A stretch of 64,000 nucleotides of DNA from Streptomyces sp. 1331.2 (GTDB taxonomy: Bacteria; Actinomycetota; Actinomycetes; Streptomycetales; Streptomycetaceae), in NCBI RefSeq assembly GCF_900199205.1, contig NZ_OBMJ01000001.1, forward strand, positions 248,001 through 312,000, written 5' to 3'. The translations under genes were made by a program, and so were the position numbers. The notes below the pieces were generated by a model. The model was given only the letters and a program-made list of their open reading frames with translations. It was not told the DNA's origin and ran no database searches. Position 1 is the stretch's first letter, and each line of letters starts with the position of its first letter. Of this stretch, positions 8,882-16,314 are shown in pieces.

Positions 8882-8910
8882 TTACCTGTTCTATACGGGT
8901 CCTTTACACT
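8882..8910 (+). promoter_or_regulatory. candidate promoter for the PASTA/excalibur gene
   Basis: TTACCT (8882-8887) and TACACT (8905-8910) are spaced by 17 bases in the gap before the TTG start at 8972. The match to the vegetative consensus is partial, so this is a candidate only. Confidence 0.35.
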
Positions 8911-8971
8911 CGGCGACGCCCTGCGGCGACGCGCTCGCCGAGGGCTCCCAACCTCCCTAAGGAAGCCGCAC

Positions 8972-9898
8972 TTGACGCACGATCCGTTCCGGTCGTCCGC
9001 AGCACGGGCCTTTCCGTCCCGGACGCCCGCCAACCGTCTGATTCGCGCCGCCGCCCTGCTGTTCGTGCCACCGATCGCCGCGATCTGGCTCTGGCGCTCC
9101 CGCCGCCTGCACGTCGCCGCCAAGGTGGTGCTGACCGTCTTCTGCGTCCTCAGCACCTTCTACTGGATCGGCATCATGGCCGGGTCGCCGGAGAAGGCCC
9201 GACCGGCCGCGGCACCCGCCCCCACCCACGCCCCGGCTCCCGCCCCTTCGCCGACGGCATCGGCCACAACAGCGGCCACGGCAACGCCGGCCGAGACCCC
9301 GCACCCGAGCGTCATGCCCGACATCACCGGACGCACGGCCGTCGAGGCACGAGCCCTGCTGGTCGCGGCGGGAGTTGCGGCCGACCGGATCCACGAGGCG
9401 AGCCGCTACCTGGACCTCCCGCTCCCCGCTGAGCACGGCAGCTGGCTGGCCTGCGCGAGCGAACTGCCGCAGGGCAGCCCGCTCACCCCGGGAGCGGAGA
9501 CGACCCTGCGCCTGGTGCAGCCCGGAGCCTCCTGCCCGGCCGACCATCAGCAGGCGCTCTACGCGGACCAGCGGAACAACCCGGCCAACCCGACCACCCC
9601 CGCCAACCCGACCACCCCGGCTGCCCCGGCTGCCCCGGCTGCCCCGAACCAGCCGGGCGGCTCCGGTGGCAGCGCCAGCTCGGGCGGGGCCTCCGGGGGG
9701 ACTTCCGGCACTTCCACCGGCGGCACTTCGGGCAGCGCGTCCGGAGGCGGCGGCGGCAGCAGCACCGGTGGCGGCAGCGCGTACTACAAGAACTGCAGCG
9801 AAGTGAAGGCGGCGGGCAAGGCCCCCCTGCACCGGGGCGACCCGGGGTACCGGCCCGAGCTGGACCGCGACAACGACGGTGTCGCCTGCGAACGTTGA
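8972..9898 (+). CDS. membrane-anchored PASTA plus excalibur-domain protein
   Basis: A 308-residue surface protein. Two hydrophobic segments near the N-terminus (about 26-38 and 48-68) anchor it. An Ala/Pro/Thr-rich stalk leads to one PASTA-like domain (MPDITGRTAVEARALLVAAG, about 112-185), then a long low-complexity Pro/Thr and Gly/Ser linker, and a C-terminal excalibur calcium-binding motif (YYKNCSEVKAAGKAPLHRGD...DRDNDGVACE). The start is TTG at 8972 with a strong TAAGGAAG ribosome site ten bases upstream. PASTA domains bind peptidoglycan or muropeptides, so a wall-associated role is likely. A near-perfect terminator follows immediately. Confidence 0.85.
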   Translation: MTHDPFRSSAARAFPSRTPANRLIRAAALLFVPPIAAIWLWRSRRLHVAAKVVLTVFCVLSTFYWIGIMAGSPEKARPAAAPAPTHAPAPAPSPTASATTAATATPAETPHPSVMPDITGRTAVEARALLVAAGVAADRIHEASRYLDLPLPAEHGSWLACASELPQGSPLTPGAETTLRLVQPGASCPADHQQALYADQRNNPANPTTPANPTTPAAPAAPAAPNQPGGSGGSASSGGASGGTSGTSTGGTSGSASGGGGGSSTGGGSAYYKNCSEVKAAGKAPLHRGDPGYRPELDRDNDGVACER

Positions 9899-9913
9899 TC
9901 CTCCCGACGGACG

Positions 9914-9962
9914 GGGACGCCCCGCTCCACCTCTGCTGGTGGAGCGGGGCGTCCCGTGTTTT
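9914..9962 (+). terminator. intrinsic terminator
   Basis: A perfect 17-bp stem: GGGACGCCCCGCTCCAC (9914-9930) pairs with 9939-9955 around an 8-base loop and is followed by GTGTTTT. It ends the PASTA/excalibur gene and may also stop the converging deacetylase transcript. Confidence 0.9.
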
Positions 9963-10002
9963 CGGGCAGGTCCCGGTCGGTCGGCTGCCGGACGGGCTCC
10001 GG

Positions 10003-10740
10003 TCAGGGCGGGACCGCGTGGTCGCGGAGGGGGCCGAGGGTGAGGTGGTGGGTGCGGCAGTGGGCGGCGATCAGGGGCAGGGCGGCGAGGGTGGCGCGCC
10101 AGGAGTCGGGGGCCGAGGTGCAGTCGGAGTCGTGGAGGAGCAGGGTGGCGCCGGCGGTGAGGCCGGGGCGGGCGGTCGCGTAGACGGAGGCGCCGGTGGC
10201 CTCCGCCGTCCAGTCCCGGCCCCAGGCGGTCCACAGCACGCTGCGCAGGCCCAGGCGGCGGGCGGCCAGGGCCGGGCCGGCGGTCAGGACCCCGTACGGC
10301 GGGCGGTACCAGAGCGGGCGGGCGCCGCACAGCTCGGTGACCGCCTCGGTGGCGCGGCGCAGCTCGCGCAGGTCGCGGCCGGGGGCCGGGTACCACTGCG
10401 ACCGGTGGTACCAGCCGTGGACGGCGACCTCGTGGCCGCGCCGGACCAGTTCACGGCCGAGCGCGGGGGCGCGTTCCAGCATCGAGCCGAGCAGGAAGAA
10501 GGTGGCGCGGGCGCCGAGTTCGTCCAGCGCGTCCAGGACGTACGGGGTGCTGCGCGGGTCGGGGCCGTCGTCGAAGGTCAGGGCGACGTGGCCCGGCGTG
10601 GTGCCGCGCCCGGCGGTCCGGCGGGCCAGGGTGCGGCGCAGCGACGGGAGGCGGACGGCGGCCGGGGCGAGGTGCAGGAACTCCAGGGCGGCCGCGGCGG
10701 CGAGGGAACCGGCGAGGAGCGGCGTGGTGGCGCGGCCCAT
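10003..10740 (-). CDS. polysaccharide deacetylase (NodB family)
   Basis: A 245-residue carbohydrate esterase 4 protein. A hydrophobic N-terminal segment (PLLAGSLAAAAALEFLHL) looks like a signal or anchor. NodB motif 1 is TFDDGPD with the catalytic and metal Asp, motif 2 is HEVAVHGWYHRS with two metal His, motif 3 is RPPYG, and motif 5 is LLLHD. It removes acetyl groups from an N-acetylated polysaccharide such as peptidoglycan or chitin-like polymers outside the membrane. The ATG lies seven bases after the stop of the SDR gene, so the two form an operon. The real start could be slightly different but the domain is complete. Confidence 0.88.
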   Translation of the reverse strand: MGRATTPLLAGSLAAAAALEFLHLAPAAVRLPSLRRTLARRTAGRGTTPGHVALTFDDGPDPRSTPYVLDALDELGARATFFLLGSMLERAPALGRELVRRGHEVAVHGWYHRSQWYPAPGRDLRELRRATEAVTELCGARPLWYRPPYGVLTAGPALAARRLGLRSVLWTAWGRDWTAEATGASVYATARPGLTAGATLLLHDSDCTSAPDSWRATLAALPLIAAHCRTHHLTLGPLRDHAVPP

Positions 10741-10747
10741 GCCGTGC

Positions 10748-11560
10748 TCAGCCGAAGCGCGAGGCCATCCGGCGGAACACGCCGGGCGCGACGCCGTGGA
10801 TGCGGGCCGGGAAGCCGAGCCAGTGCGGCACGTAGAGGCGGTCGCGTTCGGTGGTGATGCTCGCGACCACGGTGTCCGCGACCCGCTCCGCCGAGACCGG
10901 GCGCGGCCGCTCGCGCTGGTACGGCGTGCCGCGGCGGTCGAAGAACGGGGTGTCCACCGCCCCCGGGAGCACCAGGCGCACCCCCACACCGGTGCCGCGC
11001 AGCTCGTACCAGAGGCTCTCCGCGAACATCGTCAGCCCGCCCTTGGTCGCCGCGTAGCCCGACTCCTCGCGCACGCCGACCTGGCCGGCCATCGAACCGA
11101 TGAGCACGATCCGGCCGTGCCGGCGCTCCAGCATGCCGGGCAGCAGGAGGCGGACCAGCCGCAGCGGGGCGGCGAGGTTGACCTCGACCATCCGGTCCAG
11201 GGTGTCGCAGGGGGTCTCCGCGAACGGGCCGCGCCAGCCGAGGCCGGCGCTCGCGACCAGGGCGTCCACCCGGCCCGCCTCGGCCAGTGCGGCCTCGGCC
11301 AGGCGGCGCGGGCCGTCCGGCTTGCTCAGGTCCTCCGGCAGGGCGAGGCCTCCGGTGCGGTCGGCGGCCGCGTCGAGCCGGGCCCGGTCGGTGCCGGAGA
11401 GCAGGGTGCGCCAGCCGGCCTCGGCCAGGCGGGTGGCGGTGGCGAGACCGATGCCGGAGGAGGCGCCGGTGACCAGGGCGACGGGGCGCTCGACCGGCTC
11501 CGGCCGCCCGGATCGGGGGTGGGGATCCGATCGGGGTTCCTCCCGGGGTTCCTCCGCCAT
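10748..11560 (-). CDS. short-chain dehydrogenase/reductase
   Basis: A 270-residue classical SDR. TGASSGIG is the NAD(P) glycine motif (about 32-39), ASAGLGW corresponds to NAG, and the catalytic residues are Ser in LIGSMAG and Tyr-Lys in SGYAATKGG. It oxidises or reduces an alcohol or ketone. I prefer Met at 11560 (MAEEPREEP) over the upstream start at 11617. The C-terminal extension (LYVPHWLGFPARIHGVAPGVFRRMASRFG) resembles membrane-associated SDRs acting on lipids or steroids. It is followed by the polysaccharide deacetylase, with which it is probably cotranscribed; the functional link is unclear. Confidence 0.88.
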   Translation of the reverse strand: MAEEPREEPRSDPHPRSGRPEPVERPVALVTGASSGIGLATATRLAEAGWRTLLSGTDRARLDAAADRTGGLALPEDLSKPDGPRRLAEAALAEAGRVDALVASAGLGWRGPFAETPCDTLDRMVEVNLAAPLRLVRLLLPGMLERRHGRIVLIGSMAGQVGVREESGYAATKGGLTMFAESLWYELRGTGVGVRLVLPGAVDTPFFDRRGTPYQRERPRPVSAERVADTVVASITTERDRLYVPHWLGFPARIHGVAPGVFRRMASRFG

Positions 11561-11638
11561 CGCGCACCTGCCGCTCTGAGGCCGACTCGCCGTCCGTTTT
11601 GTCCGGCAAGTCACCATCGCACGGCGGAACCGTCCGGG

Positions 11639-12553
11639 CTACCGGGGCGGGACGGCAGGCTCCGCCTCGGAGTCCGGGTGGGGGGACGACGGCTCCGCCG
11701 ACTCACCCTCCAGTTCGCCGAACCGCGAGAGCAGGAAGGTGCCGCACACCGCCACCGCGAAGCCCGTCAGCGCGCACCACTCGAACCCGGGGCGCGCGGC
11801 GTCGCCGAGCGCCGCCACCCCAACCAGGGCCGGGCCGAAGGTCTCGGCGACCGTCCCGGCGGCGGTCGCGGCCGTCACCGTGCCGCGCTGCAGGGCGAGC
11901 GCATAGGCGAGGTAGCCGCCGAGGCCGCCGACCGCCAGGGCATAGGCGGCAGGGTCGGCGAGGATCGCCGGCAGGCTGGCGGCGTCCAGGACGCGCACGG
12001 CGAGACTGGTCACCCCGAAACCGACCCCGGCCAGCAGGCCCAGCCCGGCGGCAGCCACCGTGCCGTCCCGGCGCACCAGGACGAGGGTGGCGAGCAGCAT
12101 GACGGCGGTGGTGGCCAGCAGCGACCAGTGGAACGCGGCCGGGGCGACGTTCCGGCCCTCCTTGCCGGAGCCCAGCGCGAGCAGGGTCAGGCCGACCACC
12201 ACGGCGAGGATGCCCGCGATGTCCACCCGGTGCAGGCGCGCGCCCAGCAGCCAGACGGCGGCCAGGGCGGTGACGGCCAGACTGGCGTTGGTGACGGCCT
12301 GCACGAGGAAGAGTGGGAGGGTGCGCAGGGCGACGATGCTCAGTACGAAACCGAGGATGTCCACCAGCGTGCCGAGCACGAACTGCCAGGACCGTGCCAG
12401 GGCGGCCAGCAGCCCCGCCCGCACCCGGTCCGCGCGCGGGGCCGACCGCGCCCCGCGCGCCTGGAACACCGCCCCGAAGCCGAAGCAGACGGTCGCGACC
12501 AGTGCGGTGGTGAGTCCCAGCAGCATGCGTCTCCCCGCTTTACGGGACAGCAT
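11639..12553 (-). CDS. DMT-superfamily (EamA-like) membrane transporter
   Basis: A 304-residue integral membrane protein with about nine to ten hydrophobic helices in two similar halves, the pattern of the drug/metabolite transporter superfamily. The first half starts LLGLTTALVATVCFGFGAVFQARG; such Streptomyces proteins are often annotated as integral membrane or DMT proteins. The C-terminal tail is acidic and cytoplasmic (EGESAEPSSPHPDSEAE). The start at 12553 (MLSRKAGRR) is chosen; 12526 (MLLGL) is also possible. The substrate is unknown. The gene is flanked upstream by an unusual repeated G-rich tract. Confidence 0.8.
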   Translation of the reverse strand: MLSRKAGRRMLLGLTTALVATVCFGFGAVFQARGARSAPRADRVRAGLLAALARSWQFVLGTLVDILGFVLSIVALRTLPLFLVQAVTNASLAVTALAAVWLLGARLHRVDIAGILAVVVGLTLLALGSGKEGRNVAPAAFHWSLLATTAVMLLATLVLVRRDGTVAAAGLGLLAGVGFGVTSLAVRVLDAASLPAILADPAAYALAVGGLGGYLAYALALQRGTVTAATAAGTVAETFGPALVGVAALGDAARPGFEWCALTGFAVAVCGTFLLSRFGELEGESAEPSSPHPDSEAEPAVPPR

Positions 12554-12573
12554 CGGTCCACCACCAGTCTCAG

Positions 12574-12696
12574 CCCGGGGTGGCGGGGGCGCACGGGTGG
12601 GGAGGCTGAGGGCGCGGGGGCGGGGGTGAGGGGGCGGAGGGGGTGAGGGCCCGGGGTGGCGGGGGCGCACGGGTGGGGAGGCTGAGGGCGCGGGGG
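12574..12696. repeat. 47-bp perfect direct repeat, G-rich on the plus strand
   Basis: The same 47 bases, starting CCCGGGGTGGCGGGGGCGCA, occur at 12574-12620 and 12650-12696, separated by 29 bases that are themselves G-rich (GGGTGAGGGGGCGGAGGG). The tract lies between the DMT and beta-lactamase genes. It contains many G runs on the plus strand and could form G-quadruplexes or slip in replication. Confidence 0.9.
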
Positions 12697-12738
12697 AGCG
12701 GTCCGGGGGACGGCGGTGAGGCCGGGCCCGTGTCGCCG

Positions 12739-12772
12739 GGGGCGGCGACGGCCTGTGGGCCGTCGCCGCCCC
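12739..12772 (-). terminator. intrinsic terminator downstream of beta-lactamase
   Basis: A perfect 15-bp stem, GGGGCGGCGACGGCC (12739-12753) with 12758-12772, around a TGTG loop. It is placed just after the beta-lactamase stop at 12791 on the minus strand. No T tract follows on that strand, which is common in high-GC actinomycetes. Confidence 0.8.
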
Positions 12773-12790
12773 TACGCCTGCGGACCGGCT

Positions 12791-13708
12791 CTAGCCGAGT
12801 ACGGAGGCGAGCAGCGCCGCGGTCTCGGCGACGAGGGGCTCGTCCTTCGGTGCGGCCTCGTCGGGCTTGGTGGTCAGGACGGCGAGGACGACGGGCGCGC
12901 CGGACGGGGTCCAGGCGATGCCGACGTCGTTGGCCGTGCCGTACTGACCGGAGCCGGTCTTGTCCGCGAGGGCCCAGTCCTGCGGGAGGCCTTCGCGGAA
13001 GCGGTGGATGCTGGTGGTGTTGCCCCGCAGCCAGGTGGTGAGCTGGTCGCGCTTGGCGGGCGGGAGGGCGTGGCCGAGCGTGAGGCGGCGGTACGTGCGG
13101 GCGATGGCCTGCGGGCTGGTGGTGTCGGTGGTCCGGTCCGGTTCGGCCGTGTTGAGTTCGGGCTCCCAGCGGTCCAGACGGGTGACGTGGTCGCCGATCG
13201 AGCGGCAGAAATCGGTGACGGCCGTCGGTCCGCCCAGTTCGCGGAGCAGCAGGTTGCCCGCGGTGTTGTCGCTGTGGTCGATGGCCGCCTTGCAGAGTTC
13301 GGCGACGGTCATCCCGTTCGCCAGGTTCCTGGCCTCGCCGGTGACGGGGGCGCCGCCGGACCGCTTGATGTCGGCCTCGGTGTAGTGGATCCGCTTGGCG
13401 AGGAACTCGCCGTCGCGGTCGAGGTCGCGCAGGACGGCGGCGACGGCGACGGTCTTGAAGACCGAGCAGATCGGGAAGAGTTCGCCCGCGCGGTAGCGGA
13501 CCGTGCGCCCGGTGGACAGGTTCCTGGCGAAGACGCCGAGGCGCGCGCCGTGTTGCTGTTCCAGGGCGGAGAGTCGGCGGTGGGTGTCGGGGCCGGTCGC
13601 CGCGTGTGCCGATCCGCCGGTCGCGGCCGTGACGGCGACGGCCGCTCCGAGGCCGAGGCCCAGGACGGCGCGGCGGCTGTGACGGGTTGCCGAAGGTCGA
13701 GTGTGCAT
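12791..13708 (-). CDS. bla: class A beta-lactamase, Tat-exported
   Basis: A 305-residue serine beta-lactamase. The N-terminus has a twin-arginine signal (HSRRAVLGLG, followed by an Ala-rich hydrophobic stretch and SAHA-A cleavage). Catalytic motifs are all present: Ser82-x-x-Lys85 in CSVFK, SDN in HSDNTAGN, the Omega-loop Glu in WEPELN and the KTG triad in DKTGSG. It hydrolyses penicillins and related beta-lactams outside the membrane. Met at 13708 is chosen because it places the RR motif about ten residues in; the frame continues upstream to 13816 without a signal. The gene is monocistronic with its own terminator. Confidence 0.95.
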   Translation of the reverse strand: MHTRPSATRHSRRAVLGLGLGAAVAVTAATGGSAHAATGPDTHRRLSALEQQHGARLGVFARNLSTGRTVRYRAGELFPICSVFKTVAVAAVLRDLDRDGEFLAKRIHYTEADIKRSGGAPVTGEARNLANGMTVAELCKAAIDHSDNTAGNLLLRELGGPTAVTDFCRSIGDHVTRLDRWEPELNTAEPDRTTDTTSPQAIARTYRRLTLGHALPPAKRDQLTTWLRGNTTSIHRFREGLPQDWALADKTGSGQYGTANDVGIAWTPSGAPVVLAVLTTKPDEAAPKDEPLVAETAALLASVLG

Positions 13709-13822
13709 GGTCCCCCTCTGAACGGTTGTCGCGGCACGAGCCGCTTCCTGAGTCACAGGACGCCACAGGCGCACCGATGGTTCGTCAACCATGCGAATCA
13801 GCGGGGTGATGGGCAAGGCGAC

Positions 13823-14626
13823 TCAGGGCCGGATGGCCACCGCCGCGTACGCCGCGGCCTCTGCGGCCTCGACGGGGGGCTCGTCCGTCGAGGGGCGCCA
13901 GTGCGGGGTCGGGACGACGCCGGGGGCGAGAAGCGTCCAGCCGTCGAAGAAGCGGGTGAACTCGGGCAGGGTGCGGGCCTGGGCGGCGGTGCCGGCGGCC
14001 TCGTAGATGCGGACCAGGTCGGCGATGTCCCCGGGCGCGAAGTCGGGGGTGACGTGGCTCATCACCAGCGCGCTGCCCGGGGCGAGGACGGACTTGAGGT
14101 GGTCGACGAGCTCGTACGCACCGTGGGCGTCGGGGACGAAGTGGAGCAGCGCGTTGAGCGAGAGCGCGACGGGGCGGCCGAGGTCGATGGTGTCGCGCAG
14201 TCCGGGGGCGTCGAGGACGCTCGCGGGGTCGGTGGCGTCGGCCTCGACGTAAGCGGTGCGGCCCTCGGTGGTGCCGGTGAGCAGGGCCTGGGCGTGCGAG
14301 AGCACGATCGGGTCGTTGTCGGCGTAGACGACGCGGGCGTGCGGCCGGATGCTCTGGGCGATCTCGTGGAGGTTGGGCGAGGTGGGGATGCCGGTGCCGA
14401 TGTCGAGGAACTGGTCGAAGCCGGCCTCGGCGAGGGCGCGGGTGGAGCGGTGCATGAAGGAGCGGTTGACGCGGGCGGCGGCGCGCAGCCAGGGGGCGAC
14501 GGAGAGGGCGTGTCCGGCGGCCTCGCGGTCGGCGGCGAAGTTGGTGAAGCCGCCGAGGTAGTAGTCGTACATCCGGGCCGAGTGCGGCACGTTCAGCCGC
14601 AGGTCCACCCCGTCGTAGAGGCCCAT
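13823..14626 (-). CDS. SAM-dependent methyltransferase (former DUF574)
   Basis: A 267-residue protein of the actinomycete-expanded S-adenosylmethionine methyltransferase family (PF04672). Signatures are ARMYDYYLGGFTNFAADREAA near residue 18, FLDIGTGIPTSPNLHEIAQ (SAM loop), RVVYADNDPIVLSHAQALL and YVEADATDP. The small-molecule substrate of this abundant Streptomyces family is mostly unknown. The start at 14626 has a GAGGGGA ribosome site. It diverges from the sigma factor gene across 280 bp that contain a short direct repeat (GCGCCCGGTCGATT twice, near 14667-14693). Confidence 0.92.
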   Translation of the reverse strand: MGLYDGVDLRLNVPHSARMYDYYLGGFTNFAADREAAGHALSVAPWLRAAARVNRSFMHRSTRALAEAGFDQFLDIGTGIPTSPNLHEIAQSIRPHARVVYADNDPIVLSHAQALLTGTTEGRTAYVEADATDPASVLDAPGLRDTIDLGRPVALSLNALLHFVPDAHGAYELVDHLKSVLAPGSALVMSHVTPDFAPGDIADLVRIYEAAGTAAQARTLPEFTRFFDGWTLLAPGVVPTPHWRPSTDEPPVEAAEAAAYAAVAIRP

Positions 14627-14906
14627 GGCGTCTTCCCCTCGGCTTGTCGCTCGCACTGGTCGCTCGCGCCCGGTCGATTGCGCCCGGTCGATTGCTGCCC
14701 ACGGTTGCTGCCCAGGGTTCGCGGGGGTCAATCGTGGCCTGATCGGTTCAAACAGCCGCCTCAAACAGTCACCAGATCCCATGAGATGACAATCGGTATT
14801 CACTGTGCAGCCTGGAGTGACAGGCCTGCTGGAATGAGGATGGTCACGGACAGCCCGAACCGCGGGTGGCCCGGTGTGCAGCCGACGGCCACGGAAAGCA
14901 GGCTCG

Positions 14907-15539
14907 ATGACGATCGACAGGGGTGCCCCCGCGCGCGGGTACCGGGGCGGGGCGGCGGTGGAGTGTGCCGGCGGGGCCGGGCCCGAGCGCGTGGCCGGGG
15001 CCGACCCCGCGCTCCGCCTGGACCTCACCTACGCCGCGTTCTGCGAGACGCACGAACCGGCGTGGCACGCCCTCGCGTTGACCCGGATAGGCAACCAGGC
15101 CGACGCCGTCCTGGTGGTCGAGACGGTCAAGGCGGACCTGGCCCGCTGCTGGCCGCAGGTGCTTCGATTCGAGGAACCGGCCGCCTACGCCTGGCGGTTG
15201 GCCAACCGCCACGTGTCGGACTGGGTCGCCGCCGAGGAGCCGGTGGCGGTGGAGGCCGTCACCTTCGCGGCGGTGATCGGCGCGTTCAAACAGGTCGCGA
15301 ACGGACTGCTGCACAGCGAGGCGGACGAGGTGCGGCTGTACGCCGCGATCCTCGAACTGCCGGACCGGCAACGGGACGTGGTGATCCTGCGGTACCTGCT
15401 GGGCCTGCACGTCAAGGTGATCGCGGCCTACCTGGGACGGCCGGTGGCCACGGTGCACTCCAACCTGCGGCACGCCCGCGAGCGGCTGGCCCGCCGGCTC
15501 GGGGTGGGCGAACTCCCGGACCGCGGCGGCGAACTGTGA
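14907..15539 (+). CDS. small ECF-like RNA polymerase sigma factor
   Basis: A 210-residue protein with a weak region 2 at the N-terminus (TYAAFCETHEPAWHALALTRIGN, AAYAWRLANRHVSDW) and a clear sigma-70 region 4 (LPDRQRDVVILRYLLGLHVKVIAAYLGRPVATVHSNLRHARERL). It would direct RNA polymerase to a specific promoter set. ATG 14907 (MTIDRG) is preferred over the in-frame start at 14874. Its stop overlaps the next gene's start (TGATG), so the partner is translationally coupled and could be its regulator. No zinc-binding anti-sigma motif (HxxxCxxC) is present in that partner. Confidence 0.82.
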   Translation: MTIDRGAPARGYRGGAAVECAGGAGPERVAGADPALRLDLTYAAFCETHEPAWHALALTRIGNQADAVLVVETVKADLARCWPQVLRFEEPAAYAWRLANRHVSDWVAAEEPVAVEAVTFAAVIGAFKQVANGLLHSEADEVRLYAAILELPDRQRDVVILRYLLGLHVKVIAAYLGRPVATVHSNLRHARERLARRLGVGELPDRGGEL

Positions 15540-16285
15540 TGGACGGACCGGACCGTGGGGGCGGGGAGCGTGCGGTGCGTACCGCGCCTGCGGTGATCCA
15601 CGTGCCCCGGCCGGAACGGGCCAACGCCGAGCGGATCGCGGCGGTGCGGCGGGCCCGGCTGACGGCCGCGCCGACCCATCTGTCCTCGGAGCACGAGCAG
15701 GCCGCCTTCGAACTCGGCCTGGTGGTCGCCCTGGTGCTGGGCGCGCCGGATGCCTCCCGGGGGCTGGACCTGCTGGTGAACGCGCGCCGGATCCAGCCGG
15801 AGGGCGCGGAGGTGTTCGGCGCGCTGCTGTACGCCACCGGCAAGGAGGAGGGCGCCGAGTTCTGGTGGCGCTTCGCGGCCGGCTCGGGCAGCGGGACGGC
15901 CGCGTACTGCCTGCACCTGCACCACCTGATGCTCGGCGAGACCGACGACGCCGACTACTGGCGGGCCTGGTCGGACCAGCTCGCCACGGCCGAACGCCCG
16001 CCCGGGCCAAGGACGTTGCGGTTGAACCGGCCGCTGCTGCCGGAGGACGTGCGGCGCGACATCCTCTCCCGGGTGCACCACGGACTGGCCCCGCAGCTGC
16101 CGCCCGCGCTGGTCGCGGTGATCGACCGACTGCCGGTGCAGGGAGACGACGAGGCGGAGGAGGTCCCGAGCCCGTGGGGGCTCACCTCGGGGGCGACCTC
16201 CGCGTGCTCGTGGGACCTCGCGTGGGGGCTCGCCGCCGACGAGGAGCCGTCGGGGTGGGGCGGCGGGGACCATCCGTTGGGGTGA
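15539..16285 (+). CDS. hypothetical protein coupled to the sigma factor
   Basis: A 248-residue soluble protein with a helical, TPR-like middle (ASRGLDLLVNARRIQPEGAEVFGALLYATGKEEGAEFWWRFAAGSGSGTAAYCLHLHHLM region). The C-terminal 45 residues are acidic and Gly/Trp-rich (PWGLTSGATSACSW...GLAADEEPSGWGGGDHPLG). It overlaps the sigma gene by one base. I do not recognise a named family. Coupling and the helical character suggest a partner or regulator of the sigma factor, but that is inference from position only. Confidence 0.7.
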   Translation: MDGPDRGGGERAVRTAPAVIHVPRPERANAERIAAVRRARLTAAPTHLSSEHEQAAFELGLVVALVLGAPDASRGLDLLVNARRIQPEGAEVFGALLYATGKEEGAEFWWRFAAGSGSGTAAYCLHLHHLMLGETDDADYWRAWSDQLATAERPPGPRTLRLNRPLLPEDVRRDILSRVHHGLAPQLPPALVAVIDRLPVQGDDEAEEVPSPWGLTSGATSACSWDLAWGLAADEEPSGWGGGDHPLG

Positions 16286-16314
16286 GGCCGCGGCGACCGC
16301 CCGCGGTCATTCGT

